Assembly: GCA_943356775.1 (NCBI GenBank)
Contig: CALRFU010000002.1
Coordinates: forward strand, 1-48,523
DNA from: Candidatus Nomurabacteria bacterium
GTDB lineage: Bacteria > Patescibacteriota > Minisyncoccia > Phycocordibacterales > UBA2100
Length of the DNA: 48,523 nucleotides
Direction of reading: 5' to 3'
Shown here piece after piece: positions 16,965 to 24,004 of the stretch (its first letter is position 1; every line of letters starts with the position of its first letter). The translations under genes were made by a program, and so were the position numbers. The notes under the pieces are model-generated. The model had not been told where the DNA came from. It saw only the letters and a list, made by a program, of their open reading frames with translations, and ran no database searches.

Positions 16965-17969
16965 ATGAAAGGAAAGCGTGAACATCTTGTCCTAGCAGGA
17001 TTGCTCAAGAAGCTCGCGCCTAAAGTAGGTGCACACGTGCTTCTTGAGCCCGAGTGGCGCATCGCCGGGCAGATACAGTACAAAGACGGCTCAAATCGCT
17101 ATTTCCGCTACAACACCCTCGACCTCAATCCGGTCGGCGCATCGGATATTGCGAAGGATAAGGACTACGCAAATTTTTTCATGGCTCGTATGGGCTACCC
17201 GACCGTTCGCGGAAAATCTTTCTTTTCGGGCGAATGGTGCGAGGCTATCGGCTCCCGGCGCGATGCCAAGGCGGGATATGCGTACGCGCAGAAGCTGGGC
17301 TTCCCCCTCATCGTAAAGCCCAATTCGGGTACCCAGGGTACCGACGTCTCGCTCGTACACACCAAGCAAGAATTCTTCCGTGCGATGAAACAAGTCTTCA
17401 AGCACGACCGCGTCGCACTCGTGCAAAAGCGCGTCGCCGGTAAAGATTATCGTATCGTTGTTTTGGACAAAGAAATAATTTCGGCGTACGAGCGCATTCC
17501 GCTCAACGTCATAGGCGACGGCCGCTCCACCATCAAACAACTGCTTGCAAAGAAGGCGCGAGGGTTCGTGGCATCGAGTCGCGATACCCGTATCAATCTC
17601 AAGAACCCGCGCATCACGGCCAAGCTCAAACATCAAGGACTATCCTTGACGCATGTCCCCCGAGCCGACGAGCGCGTATATCTTTTGGACAACGCCAATC
17701 TCTCGACGGGCGGTGATGCGGTGGACGTGACGGAAGAAATACATCCTAAATTCAAAAAGCTCGCTATCAAGCTGACGAAGGACATGGGGCTGCGCCTCTG
17801 TGGAGTCGACCTCATGGTGGATGGCGATATCAGAGAGAAGCCGGAGAAATATTCAATACTTGAGATAAACGCCGCGCCGGGATTGGATCACTACGTAAAG
17901 ACGGGGAAAGCGCAACAAAAAATTGTCGAAGATTTGTATTTGAAAGTTCTCAAAAGTCTTGCAAGATGA
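16965..17969 (+). CDS. ATP-grasp ligase, cyanophycin synthetase/GshAB-like
   Basis: The 334-aa protein has an ATP-grasp fold: FRYNTLDLNPVGASDIAKDKDYANFF, LGFPLIVKPNSGTQGTDV (phosphate-binding Lys), KDYRIVVLDKEIISAYERIP, VIGDGRSTIKQLL, and metal ligands in GVDLMVDGD...YSILEINAAPGLDHY. The R-x-V-V...A...R-x-P-x-x-V-x-G-D-G-x-x-T-I pattern is typical of the ATP-grasp part of cyanophycin synthetase and the GshF C-terminus. The Mur-ligase-like half of true CphA is absent. It probably makes an amide or peptide bond to an unknown acceptor. The ORF track start is 16950; 16965 fits the promoter better. Confidence 0.8.
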   Translation: MKGKREHLVLAGLLKKLAPKVGAHVLLEPEWRIAGQIQYKDGSNRYFRYNTLDLNPVGASDIAKDKDYANFFMARMGYPTVRGKSFFSGEWCEAIGSRRDAKAGYAYAQKLGFPLIVKPNSGTQGTDVSLVHTKQEFFRAMKQVFKHDRVALVQKRVAGKDYRIVVLDKEIISAYERIPLNVIGDGRSTIKQLLAKKARGFVASSRDTRINLKNPRITAKLKHQGLSLTHVPRADERVYLLDNANLSTGGDAVDVTEEIHPKFKKLAIKLTKDMGLRLCGVDLMVDGDIREKPEKYSILEINAAPGLDHYVKTGKAQQKIVEDLYLKVLKSLAR

Positions 17970-17972
17970 TTC

Positions 17973-18000
17973 TTGACAGTAAAATTTTTAATCGTATGAT
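17973..18000 (+). promoter_or_regulatory. strong sigma70-type promoter of the LOG-family gene
   Basis: TTGACA (17973-17978), a 16-nt spacer and TATGAT (17995-18000) form the best canonical promoter in the window. It starts 3 nt after the ATP-grasp stop. The predicted +1 near 18007 gives a leader of about 109 nt. Confidence 0.75.
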
Positions 18001-18006
18001 CTCACG

Positions 18007-18115
18007 TTAGTGCCGCCGCCACTTTCGGCTTTACAAAGGTGGTGCCAAATCTGACGGGAAAACCCGCAGATACTCAACTGTCTCCCATGGGAGCAAACCA
18101 AAAGGTTTATGTGCC
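18007..18115 (+). ncRNA. structured 5' leader of the LOG-family gene (possible cis-regulatory RNA)
   Basis: The leader folds as four consecutive hairpins: CGCCACTTT with AAAGGTGGTG (one bulge), ATCTGaCGGG-aaaa-CCCGCAGAT (9 bp with a bulged A), CTCC-catg-GGAG, and AAACC-aaaa-GGTTT. The GG of the last stem belongs to the AAAGG ribosome-binding site, so this hairpin could gate translation. I compared it by eye with common riboswitch cores (SAM, TPP, cobalamin, c-di-GMP, THF, ZTP, fluoride) and did not find a match. Whether it senses anything is unknown. Confidence 0.5.
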
Positions 18116-18844
18116 GTGAAAACTGATACGAACGTGGTCCCATCGGGAACCGGTACCGAAACGCGTCCACTCACCCCCCCGACAGCCGAGGAAGCCTTCG
18201 CGGAGGCGTGGCAAGGTCTCGAGAGGCTAGACCAAAGCTTGACACCGGAACGGAAATTCCGCGTCGTCCTCTTTGGGAGTGCTCGCGTGCCCGAAGATGA
18301 CCCGGTCTATGGCGACTGCTACCAACTCGGCAAGGCCATCGGCCAACATCGGATCGGCGGCGTTACGGGAGGAGGCCCCAGCCTCATGACTGCATTCAAC
18401 AAAGGCATCGTCGAAGGGTGGGCTGGGCAACCGGAGGCCTACAGTCACGGCGTCTGCATCAAGCAGATCAATCGCGATGAAGCTCCGAATGTTTTCCTCC
18501 GGCAGGCCTATTACCATCGCCTGATTCTCACGAGACTGCACCAATTCGTGAGGCTCGGGCACTGGGGAGCAATCATTCTGGCTGAGAAAGGTGGGTATGG
18601 CAGTGACCTCGAAAAGGCGCTGATACACCAGCTCCTTCAATTTAGACAGATGGACGTTCCGCTGATCGCCATCGGTCCGATGTGGAAAGCACGCAAAGCA
18701 TGGGAAAAAGCCTGGATTATCGACCAAAACTTGGCCGAACCCCACGATCTCGACTACATGCAGTGCGTTCCCAAAGCGATGGACGCGCTGCCAATCATTC
18801 TTGAAGCGCATGCGCGCTACAAGGCAAAGAAGGCCGCGGGTTGA
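18116..18844 (+). CDS. LOG-family (TIGR00730-like) Rossmann protein
   Basis: The 242-aa protein has the LOG/lysine-decarboxylase-like fold: VVLFGSARVPEDDPVYGDCYQLGKAI, GGVTGGGPSLMTAFNKG (85-96), RLILTRLHQFVR, and EKGGYGSDLEKAL where phosphoribohydrolases have P-G-G-x-G-T-x-x-E. The G-G and Glu are kept but P is Lys and T is Ser. LOG enzymes release base from cytokinin-type nucleotides, while many bacterial homologues have unknown substrates. A GTG start at 18116 follows AAAGG by 10 nt. It has its own promoter, leader and terminator. Confidence 0.8.
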   Translation: MKTDTNVVPSGTGTETRPLTPPTAEEAFAEAWQGLERLDQSLTPERKFRVVLFGSARVPEDDPVYGDCYQLGKAIGQHRIGGVTGGGPSLMTAFNKGIVEGWAGQPEAYSHGVCIKQINRDEAPNVFLRQAYYHRLILTRLHQFVRLGHWGAIILAEKGGYGSDLEKALIHQLLQFRQMDVPLIAIGPMWKARKAWEKAWIIDQNLAEPHDLDYMQCVPKAMDALPIILEAHARYKAKKAAG

Positions 18845-18863
18845 CCGCGACCATAGAATATCT

Positions 18864-18905
18864 GGAACCCTCTGCTGCGGTGCGGCAGGGGGGTCCATCT
18901 TTTTA
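18864..18905 (+). terminator. intrinsic terminator of the LOG-family gene
   Basis: GGAACCC.CTGC pairs with GCAG.GGGGTCC around a short GC loop and is followed by ATCTTTTT. It lies 20 nt past the stop codon. Confidence 0.8.
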
Positions 18906-19406
18906 TACCCGCTCCAAATCAACCCACGAATATTTCAATCCGTTCCATTCGCGCTTTTCTTCAAATACTTTTTTTGTGAAGGTATCGGCGTACGGCGGGA
19001 AAAAAGAATCCGCTTCTTTTTCGTTGTCGATGAGCGTGATGTAGAGTTTTTCGATATACGGGAGCGCTTGCTTGTAGATTTGCGCGCCGCCGCCGATGTA
19101 TACCTCTTGGTCGTCGAATTCTCTCCCCTTCGCAATCGCCTCTTCAAGCGAAGAAGCGACAACGACGCCCTCGTAACTCCACTCCGCATCACGGGTGACC
19201 ACGATGTTGGTACGTCCTGCGAGGGGCTTACCGTGGGTGTAGCCGAGAATAGATTCAAATGTCTTGCGCCCCATGATGATGGGGTGTCCGAGCGTTAATT
19301 CTTTGAAGCGCTTGAGGTCATCGGGAATATACCAGAGAAGCTTCTCGCCATATCCTAGCTCTCGATTCTTCCCGATAGCGACCACCGCGCAGATACGGCC
19401 CGCCAT
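18903..19406 (-). CDS. folA: dihydrofolate reductase
   Basis: Reduces dihydrofolate with NADPH, regenerating THF used by thymidylate synthase. The 167-aa protein shows ICAVVAIGKNRELGYGEKLLWYIPDDLKRFKELTLG (substrate Asp in IPDDL), PIIMGRKTFESI, GRTNIVVTRD, EVYIGGGAQIYKQALPYIEKLYIT and a C-terminal DSFFPPY. The ORF track begins at TTG 19415; ATG 19406 lies one base after the dcd stop and is preferred. It is the third gene of a thyA-dcd-folA run. Confidence 0.95.
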   Translation of the reverse strand: MAGRICAVVAIGKNRELGYGEKLLWYIPDDLKRFKELTLGHPIIMGRKTFESILGYTHGKPLAGRTNIVVTRDAEWSYEGVVVASSLEEAIAKGREFDDQEVYIGGGAQIYKQALPYIEKLYITLIDNEKEADSFFPPYADTFTKKVFEEKREWNGLKYSWVDLERV

Positions 19407-19407
19407 A

Positions 19408-20043
19408 TTATTCAAGTGCCGAGAAATCCTTTTTCAATTTTTTGAGGTCGCCATTAAATACGAGTTTCATCTCGGCCGCCCTCTCTTTCTTACCCTTCTC
19501 CACTACATCCTTCTGATGCCAGCGGGATTTACGTGGTTCGACTTTATGTTTGAGCTCTTCGAAGACAATCTGACAGAAGCGTTCGCCGGGATGGAGTTGG
19601 ATGGTTTGCGAGTTCGTGTTGTTGCGGATAGGAAGTGTGAGCGGTCCTTCGTAGCCGGAATCGATGATACCCGTGAGGTCAACAGAAAGTCCTTTGCGAT
19701 TGACGGATGAACGCGGATATAAAACGGCCATTAAATCATTCGGTACTTTGATTGTTTCGAATGTAGAGACGAGCACATATTCTTGCGGCAAAAGCTCGAA
19801 GCACTGACCTTGTTCGAGCTCGATGACATCAAAGTATTCGGGCCCATGATCTTTTAGAGGGTCGAGACTGAGGGCCTGTCTCCCCTTCGATGTCATCTTC
19901 CAGGCCTTTGGAATAAGAAAGGTGAACCCGAGGCGAAGGTCGACCGCATGCATCTGTAATTGAAATTTGTCGAGTCCCGGGTTGAACTCAATATTGCCGG
20001 ATTTAACCCGCTCAAGAATCTCGTCTTTGGTGAGGATTGCCAT
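19408..20043 (-). CDS. dcd: dCTP deaminase (dUTPase superfamily)
   Basis: Deaminates dCTP to dUTP, feeding dUMP supply. The 211-aa trimeric-fold protein has LYPRSSVNRKGLSVDLTG (the P-R-S-S motif with catalytic Arg/Ser), IIDSGYEGPLTLPIRNN (catalytic Glu in Y-E-G) and IQLHPGERFCQIVFEEL. A C-terminal basic tail (KSRWHQKDVVEKGKKER) is longer than in E. coli. Whether it is also a dUTPase (bifunctional Dcd-Dut) cannot be told. It lies 12 nt after thyA and 1 nt before folA. Confidence 0.9.
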   Translation of the reverse strand: MAILTKDEILERVKSGNIEFNPGLDKFQLQMHAVDLRLGFTFLIPKAWKMTSKGRQALSLDPLKDHGPEYFDVIELEQGQCFELLPQEYVLVSTFETIKVPNDLMAVLYPRSSVNRKGLSVDLTGIIDSGYEGPLTLPIRNNTNSQTIQLHPGERFCQIVFEELKHKVEPRKSRWHQKDVVEKGKKERAAEMKLVFNGDLKKLKKDFSALE

Positions 20044-20055
20044 AGGTCGTACAGT

Positions 20056-20892
20056 CTACAACACGATTTGCATCCCCGTAATGGCAGGCGACGGATTGTA
20101 TTGGGCCGCGATAGGCGCGACTATTTCATCCACCAATTTCCTGTCTTTCTTCTCTGAGCGGTCAAAAACATTTTTCGGGAGGACCACATGAATTGGCTTG
20201 TGATCATTGGTTCGCTTCACCATCTCACGCGCGACATCGTACTGATTGTCCCAAACATGCGCATTGGATATTGAATGTGAATACACGCCGGACTCGACAC
20301 CGAGCTTCTGCGCCAAGATTATTTGCAAGAGAGCGAATCCGGCGACGTCTGACGGGAATCCCAAGACCATGTCATTAGAGCGCACCATGTTGTGAAGATG
20401 TAATTTACCTCCGATGATGTTGACGGTAAATGTATACGGGCACGGCACATTCGCTTTCTTCGTACCGCCGAGTCCATCCCCCGCCGGATCCCACGTGACG
20501 ACGACGCCATGACGTGAGCTTGGATCTTCTTTCAAAAGCTTCACGAGAAGTCCGAGTTGGTCGCGCCCAAAGTGTTTGCGCCACCGGTAGCCGTAGGCGA
20601 CCGTTACGACTCCGCCGGGGTTTGTGAAGCTGTCCCAGATTTTTGTGTAGTCACCCAAGAAATCGGCGGGCTTGCGAAGACCTGCAATAAACCAGACTTG
20701 CTCCGCGACAAACATCTTGACGGGGATTTTGCGGAGCGTCAGCAACGGAAAACCATCCTTACCCACGTCGTGGGAGAAATGGAGTCCCGGCACAGCTATG
20801 GTTGCGTGTCCGTTGCGCTCACTCTTTTGCTCTATCCCCTCACTGAGAATTCGCTTCAGCAAGCCTTGATACATTTCGTCGAAGCGGGTCAT
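20056..20892 (-). CDS. thyA: thymidylate synthase-family enzyme with dCMP-type Asp
   Basis: The 278-aa protein is clearly ThyA-like: WFIAGLRKPADFLGDY, SSRHGVVVTWDPA, nucleophile Cys151 in NVPCPYTF, HNMVRSNDMVLGFPSDVAGFALL and SISNAHVWDNQ. Aligned without gaps to E. coli RSCDVFLGLPFNIAS, the dUMP-selecting Asn177 is Asp182. In T4 dCMP hydroxymethylase and in the N229D mutant of L. casei ThyA, this Asp confers dCMP preference. The His after the catalytic Cys is Pro and the Tyr of H-x-Y is Trp. It may be a dTMP synthase with relaxed specificity or a dCMP (hydroxy)methylase. ATG 20892 has TACAAT six nt upstream (leaderless type). Confidence 0.85.
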   Translation of the reverse strand: MTRFDEMYQGLLKRILSEGIEQKSERNGHATIAVPGLHFSHDVGKDGFPLLTLRKIPVKMFVAEQVWFIAGLRKPADFLGDYTKIWDSFTNPGGVVTVAYGYRWRKHFGRDQLGLLVKLLKEDPSSRHGVVVTWDPAGDGLGGTKKANVPCPYTFTVNIIGGKLHLHNMVRSNDMVLGFPSDVAGFALLQIILAQKLGVESGVYSHSISNAHVWDNQYDVAREMVKRTNDHKPIHVVLPKNVFDRSEKKDRKLVDEIVAPIAAQYNPSPAITGMQIVL

Positions 20893-20898
20893 TCGGGC

Positions 20899-20939
20899 AT
20901 TGTACGCCACGAACTTAGCACCGCAAATTGTGCTAAAGT
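20899..20939. promoter_or_regulatory. divergent thyA / dCMP-deaminase promoter region with an inverted repeat
   Basis: The 54-bp gap between the divergent starts holds TACAAT for thyA (20904-20899, minus) and TAAAGT for the deaminase gene (20934-20939, plus). An inverted repeat TTAGCAC-N8-GTGCTAA (20915-20936) covers the likely -35 zone of thyA and touches the -10 of the other gene, a plausible shared operator. Confidence 0.5.
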
Positions 20940-20946
20940 TGCGTTC

Positions 20947-21444
20947 ATGTCGGATATTACCTATCCCTATCTCCCCTCCGGTCGCACGATTCTATACGTT
21001 CCTGAGAGCGATGCGTTTATACAAGAAGCGCGTGCATATGCCAAAGAACATTCGCTGGACGATACCGTTCAAACCGGCTCGGTCATTGTGAAAGACGGCG
21101 AGATTATCGGCCGCGGTGCAAACGGTACCGACTACCATAAAACACACGAATGCGAACGCGTGAAGCGTGGTATTCCAACCGGCCAACACTACGAACTCTG
21201 CGAGGGCTGTCATCCCAATAATCACAGCGAACCGCGTGCAATTGCCGATGCGCTCAAAAATGGCCACAAAACCCTCGGCACCGACCTCTATCTCTGGGGC
21301 CATTGGTGGTGCTGCGAGCCATGCTGGAATGCAATCATCAAAGCCGGCATCGAGAATGTGTACTTACTCAAAGACAGCGAGAAACTTTTCAACAAAGCGC
21401 ACCCCAACAACACCGTCAGCAAGCAATTTGCCGATGTAGAATGA
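20947..21444 (+). CDS. deoxycytidylate deaminase-like zinc enzyme
   Basis: The 165-aa protein belongs to the cytidine/deoxycytidylate deaminase superfamily. The catalytic zinc site is H93-S-E95 (HSEPRAI) plus C123-E-P-C126 in the WWCCEPCWNAII stretch. An extra Cys/His-rich insert, ECERVKR...ELCEGCHPNN, is typical of dCMP deaminases that bind a second zinc. It would turn dCMP into dUMP, or 5-methyl-dCMP into dTMP. ATG 20947 replaces the ORF-track start at 20557, which is antisense to thyA. TAAAGT lies 7 nt upstream. Confidence 0.85.
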   Translation: MSDITYPYLPSGRTILYVPESDAFIQEARAYAKEHSLDDTVQTGSVIVKDGEIIGRGANGTDYHKTHECERVKRGIPTGQHYELCEGCHPNNHSEPRAIADALKNGHKTLGTDLYLWGHWWCCEPCWNAIIKAGIENVYLLKDSEKLFNKAHPNNTVSKQFADVE

Positions 21445-21447
21445 AGT

Positions 21448-22059
21448 ATGCGCGGGAAATTCATCGTTTTTGAAGGCGGCGACGGCTCGGGCAAAACGAC
21501 TATTGTCGAGCGCCTGAAGAAAGAATTCCCTGACTTTATATTCACACAAGACCCCGGCGGCACCACATTCGGCGAGCACGTACGCGCGCTCCTTATGTCA
21601 GAAGATACAAAAAACATCGACGTGCGGGCAGAGCTCCTTCTTTTTCTCGCTTCGCGTGCTCAATTGATTTCTGAAGTAATACGGCCCGCACTTGAGAGCG
21701 GAAAGAATGTGATTTCCAACCGCTTTGCACTCTCCTCTATCGCCTATCAGCTATATGGTCGGGAGCGTCCAGAATTATTGCAGCTCTATAAGTCGGTTTC
21801 CGACGTCCTCCTCGATGGCGTACTGCCAGACGCGACAATTCTTCTCGACGTCAGCCCCGAAGTCGGTATCGCGCGAGTACACTCGCGCCCCGAAGAACCT
21901 ACTCGTTTCGACCTCGAGGCAATCGCCTTTCATGAGCGGGTACGGGATGGCTACAAAAAGCATATCGCCGAGTTCGGAACGCCCTTCATCATCGACGCAA
22001 ACAAGCCGCTTGAAGAGGTGTGGCAAAAAATCCAAGAGGCAGTACAATCGGCGCTATAA
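21448..22059 (+). CDS. tmk: thymidylate kinase
   Basis: Phosphorylates dTMP to dTDP. The 203-aa protein has P-loop FEGGDGSGKTT (8-18), DPGGTTFGEHVR, LLLFLASRAQLI and a LID-like RPEEPTRFD. The D-R-Y/F/H motif that follows the VIS strand reads N-R-F (Asn91-Arg92), so the usual Asp is missing. The start at 21448 lies 3 nt after the deaminase stop and has an overlapping TAGAAT 5 nt upstream, so it may have both an operon and an internal leaderless transcript. Confidence 0.93.
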   Translation: MRGKFIVFEGGDGSGKTTIVERLKKEFPDFIFTQDPGGTTFGEHVRALLMSEDTKNIDVRAELLLFLASRAQLISEVIRPALESGKNVISNRFALSSIAYQLYGRERPELLQLYKSVSDVLLDGVLPDATILLDVSPEVGIARVHSRPEEPTRFDLEAIAFHERVRDGYKKHIAEFGTPFIIDANKPLEEVWQKIQEAVQSAL

Positions 22060-22115
22060 CATTTGTATGATTTAGGTACTTTACATACCCCTTTTATTCC
22101 CCTCACTTCATCACC

Positions 22116-23384
22116 ATGAATGATTACGAGCACATCAAAAAACAAGACCCGGAAATATTCGCCTCCCTTGAGGGCGAAGAGCATCGCGAGGCAGAAGGAC
22201 TGGAATTGATACCGTCAGAAAACTACGTCTCGATGGCGGTGCGCGAGGCCAATGGTTCGTGCCTCACCAACAAATATTCCGAAGGCTATCCTGGCAAGCG
22301 TTACTACGGCGGGCAGACCTACACGGATATGGTAGAAACGCTCGCAATCGAACGTGCGAAGAAACTTTTTAATTGTGGGTACGCCAACGTGCAGACCTTG
22401 GGTGGTGCGAATGCGAATATTGCGATGTACTTCGCGCTTCTGCAACCAGGTGACACCGTGCTCGGTATGGACCTTTCACACGGCGGACATCTTACCCATG
22501 GACACCCAGTCACGTACCTCACCAAGATATTCAACTTCGTACGCTATAAGATGAAGGATCCGAACACAGGAGAAATTGATTACGATGAGATGTTGAGGGT
22601 TGCAAAAGAGAGCAAGCCTAAGATTGTGCTTGCAGGCTTCTCCGCATATCCCCGCGAGCTCAACTATGCAAAATTCGTTGAGATAGCGCGCGAGGTCGGC
22701 GCCTATGCAGTGATGGATATCGCACACATCGCTGGCCTTATCGCAGGCAAGGCGGTCAAGAGCCCTTTTGATTTTGGATTCGACGTGATGACCTCAACCA
22801 CTCACAAGACGCTCCGCGGTCCACGCGGAGGTCTTATCCTCACACGCGATAACGAGGAGATTGCCAAGAAAATAGACAAGATGGTCTTCCCCGGCCTTCA
22901 AGGCGGACCGCATATGAACAACATCGCCGCTAAGGCCGTCGCCTTCGATGAAGCGCTGCAACCCGCATTTCAGACCTACGCCGTGCAAATTCTTAAGAAC
23001 GCAAAAGCTATGGAAAAAATATTCTTGGACAACGGTGTCCGCCTGCTTACCAGCGGGACCAGCAATCACCTGCTCCTTGCCGACGTATTCGGCAGCCTCG
23101 GCATTACCGGCCAAGAGGCGGAGACATTGCTGGACCAAGCGGGAATCACACTCAACAAAAATTCGATTGCGGACGATACGCGCAAACCGATGGACCCATC
23201 CGGTATTCGCTTTGGTACACCCGCGATAACCACGCGCAAATTTACAGAAAAGGAAAGTGCGCAGGTCGCGCAATTGATGGTGGATGTGATGAAAAACAAG
23301 AGCGACGAAAAGAAGCTCGCCGCCATCCGAGAAGAAATCCGTACGCTGTGCAAGAAGTTCCCTATCCCCGAGTCGTTCGTATAA
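22116..23384 (+). CDS. glyA: serine hydroxymethyltransferase
   Basis: A PLP enzyme that converts serine and THF to glycine and 5,10-methylene-THF, the one-carbon donor for ThyA. The 422-aa protein has GLELIPSENYVS, TNKYSEGYPGKRYYGG, GMDLSHGGHLTHG, VMDIAHIAGLIAG and the Schiff-base Lys motif TSTTHKTLRGPRGG. All active-site blocks are intact and the length is normal. No SD is seen; TATGAT lies about 47 nt upstream. It sits in the nucleotide region and links folate and dTMP metabolism. Confidence 0.97.
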   Translation: MNDYEHIKKQDPEIFASLEGEEHREAEGLELIPSENYVSMAVREANGSCLTNKYSEGYPGKRYYGGQTYTDMVETLAIERAKKLFNCGYANVQTLGGANANIAMYFALLQPGDTVLGMDLSHGGHLTHGHPVTYLTKIFNFVRYKMKDPNTGEIDYDEMLRVAKESKPKIVLAGFSAYPRELNYAKFVEIAREVGAYAVMDIAHIAGLIAGKAVKSPFDFGFDVMTSTTHKTLRGPRGGLILTRDNEEIAKKIDKMVFPGLQGGPHMNNIAAKAVAFDEALQPAFQTYAVQILKNAKAMEKIFLDNGVRLLTSGTSNHLLLADVFGSLGITGQEAETLLDQAGITLNKNSIADDTRKPMDPSGIRFGTPAITTRKFTEKESAQVAQLMVDVMKNKSDEKKLAAIREEIRTLCKKFPIPESFV

Positions 23385-23395
23385 GAATAGCGCGC

Positions 23396-24004
23396 ATGCA
23401 CTATTTCGACCTCGTAAGTTTGCTCCAACTCGTCGGCTATCCTGGCCTGTTTACTGCAGTCTTTCTCGAATCAGGAGTGTTCTTCGGGTTTTTCCTCCCT
23501 GGCGCGTCAATGCTTTTCACCGCCGGGCTCCTCGCCTCTCAAGGCATCTTCAATATATGGATACTCATTCCTCTACTCACTCTCGCCGCCATCCTTGGTG
23601 ATAGTGCTGGATACTGGTTTGGGGCGAGGGTCGGCGTGAAATTTTTTGAGCGAAAAGATTCTCGGTTTTTTCGACAAGAGTATCTGGAACGTGCAAGGGA
23701 TTTCTATCAGCACCATGGCGTGCTTGCGATAGTCCTTGCGCGTTTCCTCCCCATCATCCGTACCTTCGCACCCATCGTCGCAGGCATCGTGCAGATGCGA
23801 TACCGCACATTCTTCATGTACAACGTCATGGGCGCACTTCTCTGGGGCGCGGGCGTTACCTTCATTGGATATTACCTGGGAGAGAAAGTTCCTGGTATCG
23901 AGAAATACCTCACGCCGATTATTCTTCTCATTATTCTCGCCACCTGTATTCCCGTCGTACGGGAATATCTGCGTCAAAACAAGAAAGCTAACGCATCTGT
24001 TTGA
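23396..24004 (+). CDS. DedA family (SNARE-associated Golgi/VTT) membrane protein
   Basis: The 202-aa polytopic protein has ESGVFFGFFLPGASMLFTAGLLAS (the E...G...P.PG motif), a re-entrant segment with GYWFGARVG, and the basic F-x-x-x-H-G-x-x-x-x-x-x-x-R-F-x-P-x-x-R block (YQHHGVLAIVLARFLPIIRTFAP). DedA proteins are implicated in undecaprenyl-phosphate or phospholipid translocation. The ORF-track start (23348) lies inside glyA; ATG 23396 is preferred. Its 3' end overlaps the converging ROK gene by 17 nt. Confidence 0.92.
   Translation: MHYFDLVSLLQLVGYPGLFTAVFLESGVFFGFFLPGASMLFTAGLLASQGIFNIWILIPLLTLAAILGDSAGYWFGARVGVKFFERKDSRFFRQEYLERARDFYQHHGVLAIVLARFLPIIRTFAPIVAGIVQMRYRTFFMYNVMGALLWGAGVTFIGYYLGEKVPGIEKYLTPIILLIILATCIPVVREYLRQNKKANASV

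Noticed and set aside
18007-18115. Assignment of the LOG leader to a known riboswitch
   Set aside because: GGTGCCAAATCTG recalls the SAM-I GGUGCYAAUUCC element, but the rest of the SAM-I core is absent, so I did not name a class.
20557-20946. N-terminal extension of the dCMP-deaminase ORF
   Set aside because: The 130 extra codons are antisense to thyA and end in the divergent promoter region; homology begins at ATG 20947.
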